64,000 bases of DNA, taken from assembly GCA_045647865.1 (NCBI GenBank), contig JAZRMW010000023.1:88342-152341 (forward strand). Direction: 5' to 3'. Shown here in pieces: positions 25,260 to 34,627 of this stretch. The position numbers were made by a program, and so were the translations under genes. Origin of the DNA: Phocaeicola_A sp045647865 (GTDB lineage: Bacteria; Bacteroidota; Bacteroidia; Bacteroidales; Bacteroidaceae). The notes below the pieces were generated by a model. That model made no database searches and was not told the DNA's origin. It saw nothing but the letters and a program-made list of their open reading frames with translations. How positions within the stretch are numbered: the stretch's first letter is position 1; each line of letters starts with the position of its first letter.

Positions 25260-26957
25260 ATGAAGAAAGTTTTATCTATCATTTTAGTTCTTTGTATGAC
25301 GGTGTCTGCATGGGCTCAGTTGAACGGTGACGGATATTACCGCATCCGGAATTTGATGTCTGAGCGCTACATTATCGTGACCGATGATAAAGGTAGTATT
25401 GATGCTGCTACTACCTCAGCTGATTTGGGAGCTGTTAAATTGTATAAGAAGTTTGAGAATGTAGAAACTGACCCAGGCTCCATTCTTTATATTAAGCAAG
25501 TAAATGGTCAATACCGTTTTCAGTGTCAAGGAACTGATACCTATAAAATTATTGGTTATGACTTGCAATTGAAGAAATTGTCTGATGGTTCATATCGTGC
25601 TTTTCAAGATACTCCTATTGGGCGAATCTTTTTGGCGGATATGGAACGGAGTAGTGTCGTTGATGGAGCTATGGGAACCAATGATACGGGTACTAATTAT
25701 CGAAACTGGAACATTTTGCCAGTGAATACTACCGATCAATATTTGGGTCTTGAGCCTGAATTGCAGCATGATGGAAGTTTTTATACCACGTTCTATGCTT
25801 CATTCCCCTTCACCTTTGCTTCTGCAGGAATGACGGCTTACTATGTTACATTGGTAGAAAATGGAAAGGCGGTATTCGCAGAGGTGAAAGACAATACAGT
25901 ACCGGCATCTATGCCTATATTTGTGAAATGTAGTGCAACAGATCCCATTGATAATAAATTGAATATTGCTGCCAATTCGGCTAAACTGCCTACGAATAAT
26001 CTGCTGGGTGGTGTCTATTTTCATAACACCAGTAAGTCACACAAGAATCTCACTCCTTATAACCCTGAAACCATGCGTGTATTGGGTGTGACTTCCTCAG
26101 GAAAGTTAGGATTTGTGAAAGCAAGCATAGAGAATCTCCCTGCTAACAGGGCTTATCTGAATGTCCCTGTCGGTACGCCTGATGAAGTAGAACTGATGAC
26201 TCAGGCAGAGTATGATGCCTATCTTGCCGAAATGAACCGGAAGGTGAATGTCGAAGTTACAGCAACTGAAGGTGGATCTGTGACAGGTGGCGGCCAGTAT
26301 AAGGTGAATACGGAAGTCTCTTTGACGGCTGTTCCTTCTGAAGGATACTATTTTGGTGGGTGGTCAGATGGAACAAGAGCAAATCCTTATACATTTACAG
26401 CAACAGCAGATGTGAAGTTGGAGGCCAAGTTCTATTTGAATAGCTATCGTTTGACTTATATGTTGGACGGTTTGCAATACAGCTCGGAGTTCGTGGATTA
26501 TGGTACAGCATTAACCCCGAAGGATGCTCCTGTAAAAGAAGGCTATACATTCAGTGGTTGGGATGGATTGCCCGCCACCATGCCCGCTCAAGATGTCATC
26601 GTCAATGGTTCGTTTGCTGTGAACAGCTATACCTTGACTTATATGCTTGATGGTGTAGTGTATGCTGCAGAGAGTGTGGCATATGGCACAGCATTGACAT
26701 TGAAGGATGCTCCTGTAAAAGATGGGTATATCTTTAGTGGTTGGAGTGAACTTCCTACTACGATGCCGGCTCACGATGTGATAGTTACCGGTCAGTTTGC
26801 TAGTAGCATTTCATCCATTCCTACAAATGATTCATTGGTAGATGTCTATTCAGTGCTCGGTGTTCGCGTAAAAGCGCAGGTGCCTTTGAGGAATCTGAAG
26901 GCTGAATTACCTCGTGGTATCTATATCGTGAATGGTCGCAAGGTAGTGATTAAGTAA
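25260..26957 (+). CDS. Secreted T9SS cargo with InlB/Listeria-Bacteroides repeats
   Basis: 565 residues from the ATG at 25260, giving the signal peptide MKKVLSIILVLCMTVSAWAQ; the earlier ATG at 25248 lies too close to the terminator. The first 330 residues have a beta-rich opening (GDGYYRIRNLMSERYI) of unknown role. Then come a divergent InlB B-type repeat (VEVTATEGGSVTGGGQYKV...FGGWSDGT) and two 61-residue Listeria-Bacteroides repeats (NSYRLTYMLDG and NSYTLTYMLDG, 183 bp apart at 26439 and 26622). The last residues, VYSVLGVRVKAQ...LPRGIYIVNGRKVVIK, are a type A T9SS sorting domain. It is probably a surface-attached adhesin-like protein. Confidence 0.82.
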   Translation: MKKVLSIILVLCMTVSAWAQLNGDGYYRIRNLMSERYIIVTDDKGSIDAATTSADLGAVKLYKKFENVETDPGSILYIKQVNGQYRFQCQGTDTYKIIGYDLQLKKLSDGSYRAFQDTPIGRIFLADMERSSVVDGAMGTNDTGTNYRNWNILPVNTTDQYLGLEPELQHDGSFYTTFYASFPFTFASAGMTAYYVTLVENGKAVFAEVKDNTVPASMPIFVKCSATDPIDNKLNIAANSAKLPTNNLLGGVYFHNTSKSHKNLTPYNPETMRVLGVTSSGKLGFVKASIENLPANRAYLNVPVGTPDEVELMTQAEYDAYLAEMNRKVNVEVTATEGGSVTGGGQYKVNTEVSLTAVPSEGYYFGGWSDGTRANPYTFTATADVKLEAKFYLNSYRLTYMLDGLQYSSEFVDYGTALTPKDAPVKEGYTFSGWDGLPATMPAQDVIVNGSFAVNSYTLTYMLDGVVYAAESVAYGTALTLKDAPVKDGYIFSGWSELPTTMPAHDVIVTGQFASSISSIPTNDSLVDVYSVLGVRVKAQVPLRNLKAELPRGIYIVNGRKVVIK

Positions 26958-26960
26958 AAG

Positions 26961-26990
26961 CCCCCTCTAACTCCCCTAAAGGGGAGGGGG
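26961..26990 (+). terminator. GC-rich hairpin after the cargo gene
   Basis: CTCCCC (26971-26976) pairs with GGGGAG (26981-26986), extended by flanking C and G runs across a small bulge. There is no strong T run after it. Confidence 0.55.
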
Positions 26991-27032
26991 ATTGTGCATT
27001 GACGAACTCAGACTGAGGTGTGTCAAAAATAA

Positions 27033-27111
27033 TTTTAGGCACGGATTACATGGATTAACGCGGATTTCCCTTTGGGGAGGTTATATTTTTCCGTGTAATC
27101 TGTGCCTAAAA
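27033..27111 (+). repeat. Two-armed hairpin array, CGCGGATTA type
   Basis: The left arm from 27033 (TTTTAGGCACGGATTACATGG) pairs with the right arm ending at 27111 (CCGTGTAATCTGTGCCTAAAA) over 21 bp; the two imperfect positions are G-U in plus-strand RNA. More 9-bp units (ATTAACGCGG) fill the loop side of the left arm. It lies between the convergent cargo gene and barrel gene. Confidence 0.8.
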
Positions 27112-27121
27112 TCAAATGAGC

Positions 27122-28111
27122 TCAATACAATCTGCGTGCAACGCGCAATTCAATGACGGGAAATACTCTGAACTTCTTGGCAATATCTACATAGTTGCCA
27201 ACTTTCCCATATACCTTTTTCATATCTTTGGTCAAATTGGTCCCGTCGTGAGTGATGACGTCCGGGACTCCTCCCCAAAAGAGTATGCCGCAATCGAAGG
27301 AGATAGAGTATTTGCTGTCTGTATTCATCATGGAACTGCCATAGCCGAGTCCCAGATACGGGCGGAAACTGTTCACTTTCATTTTGGCTTTGGCCATGCT
27401 GTTTTCGTCTGGAGTCATCCGGTAAGAGCTCCCGTCTTTAAACTTGCCGAGGTTAATGCCCATACGGCCAGAATTCATAATTTCGTATTGTTCTTCAGTT
27501 ACATATACCGCAGTTTCTCCAGATATGAATAAAGGAAGGTCGTTATTGTATTTGTCACAGATTATAGGACTTAATTTATCATACAGTTTATTGTATATCC
27601 CTATAGCCACCAATGAGGGCATGTCCTCTGTGGTATTGACAGCTTCTGCTATTTTTGAAGGCCCCCAATAGAAACCGGCGGTCAAGTGCCAGCGTTTGTT
27701 TTGCAGGGGAAAGATGTCCACCATAAATTTGAAGTTGCAGAATGTCGGTTCTCCCACCATGTCTGCCTTATTGTCCACTTTGTATCCTGTGAATTGTTCC
27801 AGCATTCCTGACAGCCTTTCGAATTTTTCAGCTTGCGTCATGCCTCCTTTGCTGTCACCGATTTCAATGGGGAATTCCATGTTATATTTAAACTTGGGAA
27901 CATAGGTGAAACCTGCCCGAAGTCTGAGCATGTTGTTGACAGGGGCGGCAAAATCAATACCAACACCTGTACTTCCGGCTGTGAGTGCCACGTCCATTTT
28001 GTTGAAAAAAGCGTTTTCTTTGTGTGGCAATTTTTCTGTGAAAGTAGATTGTGCAAGCAGTTGTGTACTAATGGTTGCCAGGCATAATAGTGCAGTAATA
28101 ATTTTCTTCAT
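27122..28111 (-). CDS. Predicted outer membrane beta-barrel protein, unknown function
   Basis: 329 residues from the ATG at 28111, giving the signal peptide MKKIITALLCLATISTQLLAQ; starts further upstream would run through the promoter. Repeated short amphipathic strands (LRLRAGFTYVPKF, RWHLTAGFYWG, FRPYLGLGYGSS, YSISFDCGILFWGG) and an end in ...ELRVARRLY suggest an outer membrane barrel. I do not recognise the family. It is divergent from the PorP-like gene; a -7 box TACCTTTG reads at 28145-28138 on the minus strand, without a clear -33 box. Confidence 0.7.
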   Translation of the reverse strand: MKKIITALLCLATISTQLLAQSTFTEKLPHKENAFFNKMDVALTAGSTGVGIDFAAPVNNMLRLRAGFTYVPKFKYNMEFPIEIGDSKGGMTQAEKFERLSGMLEQFTGYKVDNKADMVGEPTFCNFKFMVDIFPLQNKRWHLTAGFYWGPSKIAEAVNTTEDMPSLVAIGIYNKLYDKLSPIICDKYNNDLPLFISGETAVYVTEEQYEIMNSGRMGINLGKFKDGSSYRMTPDENSMAKAKMKVNSFRPYLGLGYGSSMMNTDSKYSISFDCGILFWGGVPDVITHDGTNLTKDMKKVYGKVGNYVDIAKKFRVFPVIELRVARRLY

Positions 28112-28137
28112 ATTCGTAATGGATTGCATTTGTGCGG

Positions 28138-28145
28138 CAAAGGTA
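28138..28145 (-). promoter_or_regulatory. -7 box of the barrel gene
   Basis: TACCTTTG on the minus strand, about 27 nt before the start codon at 28111. No good -33 box is seen at the usual distance. A single CGCGGATT-type repeat arm (TCTGTGTAATCCGCGAAATCCG) lies upstream at 28165-28187. Confidence 0.5.
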
Positions 28146-28234
28146 AAGATAAAAATTGAAATAATCTGTGTAATCCGCGAAATCCGTATCAAATTAGATG
28201 CAATAATTTGTTTGATTTTTCGTTCATTGTCTTG

Positions 28235-29191
28235 ATGAAGACCCTCAAATACATATTGGTAGGCTTACTTTTGGGCTGTGTTGGACAGTTGAAAGCTCAG
28301 TTTGATGCTCACTTTGGGCATTATTGGGCATTGCAATCCTATTTCAATCCAGCCAGTATTGGTACGAGTGGTCGTTTGAACATTACAGGTACTTACAGTT
28401 CGCAATTGTCTGGATTTACCCGTGGTGCCGAGACTATGTATTTCTCCGGAGACATGCCTTTGCCCGTGGCCAATCAGAGTCATAATGTTGGAGTTGCTTT
28501 ATTTAATGAGACGATTGGTCTGTTTTCCAATCAGCGTCTATTTATGCAATATGCCTTCCGCGCCAAGAAATTGTGGGGTGGCCGTTTGTCTGGAGGTGTA
28601 CAGATAGGTTTGTTGAGCGAGAAATTCGATGGAAGTGAATTGGAGTTTGGAGATGCTGAAGGCTCTGCTACCAATGACCCTGCTTTCCCGTCTTCTGAGG
28701 CTGAAGGTTCCGGGCTTGATATTGGAGCTGGTTTGCATTATATCCATCCGCTTTTTTATGTGGGTTTTTCTGCTTTGCATCTCAATTCGCCGGAGATATT
28801 ATTGGCTGAAACGAATGAATTTCAGATAAGTCCGTCGTTTTATTTGTCGGGTGGATGCAATATTCAGTTAAAAAATCCGTTATTGTCGATACAGCCTTCT
28901 TTCCTCTTGCAGTCAGATGGGGTCAGTTTTCGTTCTGACATAACGGGACGCATTACTTATACCTATGACGGTAAGAGTTATTACGGCGGATTGGGATATA
29001 GTCCCTCCATCTCATGCTCATTCTTGATTGGCGGGACATTCCAAGGCATCAATGTAGGTTATGCTTACGAGATGTTTACCAGTGGGATTGGGGTTGGCAA
29101 TGGAAATCACAATCTGTTTGTCGGTTATCAGATGGATGTGGATTTCTTCAAAAAAGGAAAGAATAGACATAAGAGTATAAGGATATTGTAA
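28235..29191 (+). CDS. porP: Type IX secretion system PorP/SprF-family membrane protein
   Basis: 318 residues from the ATG at 28235, which gives the signal peptide MKTLKYILVGLLLGCVGQLKAQ; a TTG at 28208 is an artefact of the open frame. The segments FDAHFGHYWALQSYFNPASIGTSGRLNITGTY and GAGLHYIHPLFYVGFSALHLNSPE are typical of the PorP/SprF barrel family. PorP is an outer membrane component of the T9SS and usually stands directly before porK/gldK, as here, with only 3 nt between stop and next start. The end ...FFKKGKNRHKSIRIL is an unusually basic C-terminus for a barrel. Confidence 0.9.
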   Translation: MKTLKYILVGLLLGCVGQLKAQFDAHFGHYWALQSYFNPASIGTSGRLNITGTYSSQLSGFTRGAETMYFSGDMPLPVANQSHNVGVALFNETIGLFSNQRLFMQYAFRAKKLWGGRLSGGVQIGLLSEKFDGSELEFGDAEGSATNDPAFPSSEAEGSGLDIGAGLHYIHPLFYVGFSALHLNSPEILLAETNEFQISPSFYLSGGCNIQLKNPLLSIQPSFLLQSDGVSFRSDITGRITYTYDGKSYYGGLGYSPSISCSFLIGGTFQGINVGYAYEMFTSGIGVGNGNHNLFVGYQMDVDFFKKGKNRHKSIRIL

Positions 29192-29194
29192 ACA

Positions 29195-30628
29195 ATGAAA
29201 AAAACTTGGATCATATTAAGTTTGCTTGTAGCGGTTTTGTTCACCTCTTGCATGGGTGGTGGAAAAAATGCGATGGCTGCTGGTGGTGAACTGACGGGTG
29301 TCAGTGGATATGCTGTCAGTGAACCGGCTCCGTATGGCATGGTGCTGATTGAGCGTGGTTCATTGAAGGTCGGTACTGATGAATTGGATAGTTTGTGGGG
29401 GACGATGATTCCTTCTAAAGAGATTTCAGTGGATGCTTTTTGGATGGATGATACGGAAGTGACTAATGCTGAATATCGTCAGTTTGTCTATTGGGTACGT
29501 GACTCTATCATCCGTGAGCGTTTGGCTGATCCTGCATACGGTGGTGATGAGACCTTCAAGATTGAAGAGGATGAGTATGGCGAACCTGTCACTCCGCATC
29601 TCAATTGGAAAAAGAAAATTCCTTGGAAAAAACCGACAGAGGATGAACAGCGTGCTATTGAAAGTGTCTATAAGAGACACCCGATTGACGGAACCAAAAT
29701 GTTGGATGCCAGTCAGATGAACTATCGCTATGAGGTATTTGATTATGTACAGGCTGCTCTTCGTCGTAATCGTTTGGATCCAGCTGAGCGTAATCGCAAT
29801 ACGGATGTGGCTGTTAATCCCGAAGAGGTGGTTATGATTTCTAAGGATACGGCTTATATTGACGAAGACGGACGTATCGTACGTGAAACCATTACCCGTC
29901 CGCTCACAGGGTTGCATGACTTCTTGAATACCTACATCGTTAATATTTATCCTGATACGACATGTTGGGTAAATGATTTCCAGAATGTGGAGAATGAGTC
30001 TTACATGCGCCTTTATTTCAATCACCCTAATTATAGCCAATATCCTGTGGTAGGTGTCAGCTGGGAACAGGCCAATGCTTTCTGTGCATGGCGTACCAAT
30101 TTCTTGATGAGTGGACTTGGCAAGGCTGCCCAGTATATTCAGCGTTATCGTCTGCCGACTGAAATCGAGTGGGAATATGCTGCCCGCGGAAAGAATGGCA
30201 ATCCATTCCCTTGGGAAGAGGAAGGGGCCAAGTCTGACGATGGATGCTACTATGCCAATTTCAAGCCTGACCGTGGTGATTATACCAAAGATGGCAATCT
30301 TATTACTTCTCGTGTAGGAACTTATAGTGCCAATTCCAATGGCCTTTATGATATGGCAGGAAACGTTGCAGAATGGACTTCGACCGTTTATACCGAAGCT
30401 GGTGTGTTGTCTATGGGCGATATCAATCCGAACATCAATTATAATGCGGCCAAGGAGGACCCCTATAAGATGAAGAAGAAGAGTGTGCGTGGAGGGTCGT
30501 GGAAAGATCCTGAAACCTTCATACGCTCTGCATGGCGAACTTATGAATATCAGAATGAAACACGTTCGTATATAGGCTTCCGTTGCGTGCGTACACAAGT
30601 TTCTAACAGTAACAGAAAACAAAGATGA
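29195..30628 (+). CDS. gldK: T9SS ring lipoprotein GldK/PorK
   Basis: 477 residues. The lipoprotein signal MKKTWIILSLLVAVLFTSC puts the lipid Cys at 19. The rest has the formylglycine-generating-enzyme fold used by GldK: YGMVLIERGSLKVGTDE, DAFWMDDTEVTNAEYRQFVYW, RLPTEIEWEYAARG, GLYDMAGNVAEWTS and SVRGGSWKD...IGFRCVR. GldK and GldN form the large periplasmic ring under the outer membrane. The long insert at about 105-255 between the first two motifs is usual for GldK and absent from plain sulfatase modifiers. It heads gldK-gldL-gldM-gldN. Confidence 0.94.
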   Translation: MKKTWIILSLLVAVLFTSCMGGGKNAMAAGGELTGVSGYAVSEPAPYGMVLIERGSLKVGTDELDSLWGTMIPSKEISVDAFWMDDTEVTNAEYRQFVYWVRDSIIRERLADPAYGGDETFKIEEDEYGEPVTPHLNWKKKIPWKKPTEDEQRAIESVYKRHPIDGTKMLDASQMNYRYEVFDYVQAALRRNRLDPAERNRNTDVAVNPEEVVMISKDTAYIDEDGRIVRETITRPLTGLHDFLNTYIVNIYPDTTCWVNDFQNVENESYMRLYFNHPNYSQYPVVGVSWEQANAFCAWRTNFLMSGLGKAAQYIQRYRLPTEIEWEYAARGKNGNPFPWEEEGAKSDDGCYYANFKPDRGDYTKDGNLITSRVGTYSANSNGLYDMAGNVAEWTSTVYTEAGVLSMGDINPNINYNAAKEDPYKMKKKSVRGGSWKDPETFIRSAWRTYEYQNETRSYIGFRCVRTQVSNSNRKQR

Positions 30629-30722
30629 TAGTCATGTGCCAATGTACAAAGCCTATATGGGTTGAGAGTCAGTGGCGACATTAGCACATTAAATAAATTA
30701 CATAAGCAAATTAAAAATTATC

Positions 30723-31580
30723 ATGGGAATCAAGGATTTGAATATATTAGCTAAGATACAGCGTTGGCTCAACAGCGTGAATGGCAAAACCTTTATGAAC
30801 TATGCCTATAGCTGGGGCGCGGCAGTCGTGGTATTGGGAGCATTGTTTAAGATTACTCACTTGCCGGGAAGCAACTTGATGCTTTTTATAGGTATGGGTA
30901 CTGAGGTGCTTGTATTCTTTATTTCAGGTTTTGATCGTCCGTTTGATGCAGGTCTTCAGCGTGAGATTGCTGAAGCTGAAGCATCAGAGACTGGTGTCGC
31001 AACAGACAATGGTTCAACTCCCATTGCTGCTGGTGGTGTCGTAGGTGGTGGTACAGTGATTATTGCTGGTGGTGGTCCTGCTGTTTTAGGTGGAGGCTAT
31101 GTCGGTGGTAGTTCTGTTGCTGCTGAAGGTAGTTCTGTTGCAGCTATTTCTGGAGGTGGTGAGACGCCAGTTGTGACTGCAGATGCTGTTGCAGGTGGTG
31201 CTCCAGTTGTCCTTGGTGGCGGTGGTGGTTATGTAGGAGGTCCCGTTGGTGGACAGCCTTTCACAACAGAGATGGAAGAAGCTACAGCCAAGTATGTTGA
31301 GCAGTTGCAGAAACTGACAGAAACCTTGGAGAAAGTTTCCAAGCAGGCAGAGTTGATGACAGGTGAAACAGAGGAAATGGCTGTAATGAACCGTAACATT
31401 ACCGGTATCAACGCTATGTACGAGTTGCAGTTCCGTACTGTCAGCGCACAGATGGCTACTATTGACCAAATCAATGAAGAGAACCGCAAGATGGTAAAAC
31501 GCATTGAAGAACTTAATGCTGTATATACCCGTATGCTTGAGGCGATGACCACGAACATGAATATGAATTTAAGGAGTTAA
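30723..31580 (+). CDS. gldL: T9SS inner membrane motor protein GldL/PorL
   Basis: 285 residues. Two membrane helices near the N-terminus (about 25-42 and 50-67); the second contains Glu61 in GMGTEVLVFF, the position of the glutamate thought to carry protons in the GldL5GldM2 motor, and Lys43 ends the first helix. Residues about 100-180 are low complexity, rich in Gly, Val and Ala (GGGTVIIAGGGPAVLGGG). The C-terminal 100 residues form a coiled coil (TAKYVEQLQKLTETLEKVSKQ). The last codons (AGG AGT TAA) already belong to a GGAGTT repeat array. Confidence 0.92.
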   Translation: MGIKDLNILAKIQRWLNSVNGKTFMNYAYSWGAAVVVLGALFKITHLPGSNLMLFIGMGTEVLVFFISGFDRPFDAGLQREIAEAEASETGVATDNGSTPIAAGGVVGGGTVIIAGGGPAVLGGGYVGGSSVAAEGSSVAAISGGGETPVVTADAVAGGAPVVLGGGGGYVGGPVGGQPFTTEMEEATAKYVEQLQKLTETLEKVSKQAELMTGETEEMAVMNRNITGINAMYELQFRTVSAQMATIDQINEENRKMVKRIEELNAVYTRMLEAMTTNMNMNLRS

Positions 31581-31741
31581 AGGAGTTGGAGTAGTTATCG
31601 CAGGCTTGCCTGTTCAGCCAAACGTGGGATTCAGAGTAGGCATCTCGTCATTCATGGTTGCCCACCTGTGACTTGAAATATTGTTGGCTTTCATTCCTAA
31701 GCTTTAAAGCCGATAACTCTTAATGAAACGATAACTCCTTT
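31571..31741 (+). repeat. Two-armed hairpin array, GGAGTT/GATAACTC type
   Basis: Left arm AAGGAGTTA, AAGGAGTTG, GAGTAGTTA (9-bp units) covers the gldL stop codon; right arm CGATAACTC, TTAATGAAA, CGATAACTC, CTTTGACTA ends at 31741, just before gldM. AGTTATCG and CGATAACT and AAAGGAGTT and AACTCCTTT can pair. It fills most of the 170-bp gldL-gldM gap. Confidence 0.7.
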
Positions 31742-31750
31742 GACTACAAA

Positions 31751-33331
31751 ATGAATAAAAATATGGCAGGAAATACTCATGGCGAATCTCCCCGCCAAAA
31801 AATGATAAATCTGATGTACCTTGTGTTGCTGGCTATGTTGGCGCTCAATGTCTCATCGGATGTATTACAGGGCTTCTCATTGGTTGACGAGAGTTTGAAC
31901 CGCTCTACGGCTAATGCTACCATGCAGAATCAGACCATCTATCAGAACTTTGCCGACTATATGGCCAAGAATCCTGAGAAGGTGGGCGAATGGAACGAAC
32001 GTGCACAGTACGTGAAGCGTATATCTGATTCTCTCTACGACATGGCTGAAGAACTCAAGTGGCGTATTGTACGTACTTCTGATGGGGGTGATGCGGATTT
32101 GGAGAACATAGAGAACAAGGAGGATTTGGAGGCTGCAACAACCGTTATGCTCAATCCCATAGATGGAAAGGGAACCCTTTTGCGTGAATCAATCAATCGT
32201 TATCGGGAAGAGATTCTGAAGATGGTGACTGATACGATTCAACGTCGCATCATTAGTGATAATCTTACGACCGAGGTTCCTCAGAAAAGTTTGCTGTTGG
32301 GTAAAAGTTGGCAGGAGTACATGTTTGAGAATACTCCCGTAGTGGCTGCTGTCACTCTGTTGACCAAGTTGCAGAGCGATGTGCGTTATGCTGAAGGGGA
32401 GGTGCTCCATACATTGAAAAATAATATTGATGTGGGTGACTTGCGTGTGAACCAGATTGATGCTTTCGTTATTCCCAATTCGCAGAGTGTGGTGCGTGGC
32501 AGCAAGTTCAGTGCACGTATTATTTTGGCAGCCGTCGATTCAACCCAGCGTCCCAATATCTATATAGGAGGAAAGTCATTTGATAGTGAGACAGGAGTTT
32601 ACGAGACGATATGCAATTCTACGGGTGACTATACCTTGAATGGTTATATGGAGTTGGAACAGGCTAATGGTGAGGTACTCCGCCGTGATTTCTCACAGAA
32701 ATATACGGTAGTAGAACCTTCGGCTACTGTGTCGGCTACGCTGATGAATGTTCTGTATGCCGGATATGATAACCCCATCAGCATTTCTGTGCCTGGTGTC
32801 CCTAATAATCGCATCCGTGCTACGATGTCCAATGGAACATTGAAACCCGTGGCTGGTGGATTCATTGCACGTCCCACTGAAATAGGCAAAGATGCTGAAA
32901 TCACGGTGTCTGCTGAGGTTGAAGGCCGTTCACAGGTGATGGCCAAGCATGCTTTTCGTGTCCGCCAGTTGCCTGATCCTATGCCCTTTATTGAATATAC
33001 AGACCAGGATGGCAATGTGAAACGTTATCGGGGAGGTGGTGCTCCTTTGTTGAAGGGGCAATTGTTGCAGTCCGAAGGTATTGTGGCAGCCATTGATGAT
33101 GGACTGTTGAATATCGGTTTCCGTGTCATCAGTTTTGAGACGCTCTTCTTCGACAATATGGGTAATGCAGTACCTGAAGTGAGCGATGGTGCCAAGTTCT
33201 CTGCCCGTCAGAAAGATGTCTTCCGTCGTCTTACCCGTGGCAAACGCTTCTTCATTACCGGTGTGAAGGCTGTTGGTCCCGATGGGATAGAGCGTCAGTT
33301 AAGTACAGCGTTGGAGGTGAAAGTGCAGTAA
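31751..33331 (+). CDS. gldM: T9SS motor/shaft protein GldM/PorM
   Basis: 526 residues. The N-terminus GESPRQKMINLMYLVLLAMLALNVSSDVLQGF is the diagnostic GldM segment with its single membrane helix (about 22-38), followed by a helical region and four beta-rich periplasmic domains, with segments such as FVIPNSQSVVRGSKFSARI and VLYAGYDNPISISVPGV. GldM dimers pass energy from the GldL ring at the inner membrane to the GldK/N ring. An ATG four codons further (MAGNTHGE) is an equally plausible start. Confidence 0.95.
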   Translation: MNKNMAGNTHGESPRQKMINLMYLVLLAMLALNVSSDVLQGFSLVDESLNRSTANATMQNQTIYQNFADYMAKNPEKVGEWNERAQYVKRISDSLYDMAEELKWRIVRTSDGGDADLENIENKEDLEAATTVMLNPIDGKGTLLRESINRYREEILKMVTDTIQRRIISDNLTTEVPQKSLLLGKSWQEYMFENTPVVAAVTLLTKLQSDVRYAEGEVLHTLKNNIDVGDLRVNQIDAFVIPNSQSVVRGSKFSARIILAAVDSTQRPNIYIGGKSFDSETGVYETICNSTGDYTLNGYMELEQANGEVLRRDFSQKYTVVEPSATVSATLMNVLYAGYDNPISISVPGVPNNRIRATMSNGTLKPVAGGFIARPTEIGKDAEITVSAEVEGRSQVMAKHAFRVRQLPDPMPFIEYTDQDGNVKRYRGGGAPLLKGQLLQSEGIVAAIDDGLLNIGFRVISFETLFFDNMGNAVPEVSDGAKFSARQKDVFRRLTRGKRFFITGVKAVGPDGIERQLSTALEVKVQ

Positions 33332-33340
33332 ATATTGGTT

Positions 33341-33447
33341 GGAAGTTACAAGAAGTACAGGAGTTGCAGGAGTTCAGACGATACTCTTGCTTACATGAAA
33401 GACATAATTATTGTCTATACTCCTGCACTCCTGACTTCTGAACTCTT
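33341..33447 (+). repeat. Two-armed hairpin array, GGAGTT type
   Basis: Left arm AGAAGTACA, GGAGTTGCA, GGAGTTCAG (9-bp units, from 33341) faces the right arm TACTCCTGCACTCCTGAC...GAACTC (33417-33447). It fills the gap between gldM and gldN. Confidence 0.75.
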
Positions 33448-33472
33448 TAACAAAAAATAAATTTATCAAAAT

Positions 33473-34549
33473 ATGAAACGATTGTTATTCATAACCTTGG
33501 TAACTTGTCTGTCCGTCCAAATGGTGGCACAGCCTGCTCGTCGCAGAACGCAAGCCAAGGAGGCCGAAAAGAAAGAGACGGTATCCTCTATCGCCCTTTC
33601 TGAGCGTGCCAAGATTCAGTACAATGTAACTACATCCATCCCCGAAGAGGTGGTATGGAAGCGGGATGTCTATCGGACATTGGACTTGGAGAAGGACCAG
33701 AACGCCGTACTCTACTATCCTGTGGAGCCTATAGGTGAGCAGATGAATCTTTTCACTTTGCTCTTCAAACTGTTGCTCAATGATGAGATTCCTGCTTATG
33801 AATATCGTCTTGATGGTACTGAGCTGCTTACTGTAGAGAATAAGGTGAAGGTACAGGATGTGCTTGATCGTTTTGGTGTCCTCTACGAGGAGAAGGACGG
33901 TAAGTTTACGGTTGAGAATAGCGATATCCCTTCATCAGAAGTGTTGAGCTACTACATCAAAGAAAGTTCGTATTACGATCAGCGTACGGCCACTTATCAG
34001 ACGCGTGTCACTGCTCTTTGCCCCGTACTTCATCGTGACGATGGCTTTTCTGAGCAGGCCACCAAGTATCCCATGTTTTGGGTGAACTATAATGAAGTGA
34101 GTAGCTATTTGGAGCGTATGGGGGTGATGAATAGTAGCTACAACAATGCTTCCAGCATGAGTATCAACGATTTCTTTGTGGCTCACCGTTACACAGGTGA
34201 TATTTACAAAACCACAAACTTGCGTAACCTTACTTTGGCTCAGTATTGCAAGACTGACAGTGCTGTTACTAAGGAGCAGGAGCGTATTGAAGGACAGCTT
34301 CAGGCGTTTGAACGCAATTTATGGACCGCTCCAGTCAAGGAAGAACCGGTAGATACTACCGCTGTTGTTGCCGAAAAGGAGAAGAATAGCAAAAAGGTGG
34401 CGCGTCCCACTCGTTTGTCTCGCCGCACATCGGCTGATACAGAAGCTAAAGCAGAGGATAAAAAGAAAGAGACTTCGGTCGAGAAGAAAAAGAGTTCTCC
34501 TGCATCTCCTGCCGCACCACGTATCTCGGTACGTCGTCAACGGAGATGA
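33473..34549 (+). CDS. gldN: T9SS ring protein GldN/PorN
   Basis: 358 residues with signal peptide (MKRLLFITLVTCLSVQMVAQ). Family segments: EVVWKRDVYRTLDLEKDQNAVLYYP, NLFTLLFKLLLNDEIPAYEYRLDG, and SMSINDFFVAHRYTGDIYKTTNLRNLTLAQYC. It binds GldK to make the periplasmic ring. The last 60 residues are low-complexity and charged (KKVARPTRLSRRTSADTEAK, KKKETSVEKKKSSPASPAAP) and probably disordered. It is the last gene of the T9SS operon and is followed by a long hairpin. Confidence 0.93.
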   Translation: MKRLLFITLVTCLSVQMVAQPARRRTQAKEAEKKETVSSIALSERAKIQYNVTTSIPEEVVWKRDVYRTLDLEKDQNAVLYYPVEPIGEQMNLFTLLFKLLLNDEIPAYEYRLDGTELLTVENKVKVQDVLDRFGVLYEEKDGKFTVENSDIPSSEVLSYYIKESSYYDQRTATYQTRVTALCPVLHRDDGFSEQATKYPMFWVNYNEVSSYLERMGVMNSSYNNASSMSINDFFVAHRYTGDIYKTTNLRNLTLAQYCKTDSAVTKEQERIEGQLQAFERNLWTAPVKEEPVDTTAVVAEKEKNSKKVARPTRLSRRTSADTEAKAEDKKKETSVEKKKSSPASPAAPRISVRRQRR

Positions 34550-34627
34550 TGAGTATTTCCGTCATATTATTTTACGCGAGTTCGAGATTAGGAGAACGAT
34601 TGCCGTAAGGAGGTCTGTCGAAAATAT

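Noticed and set aside
29426..30622. 398-codon open frame on the minus strand opposite gldK
   Set aside because: Shadow of gldK, rich in Ile/Arg/His/Thr without any recognisable fold.
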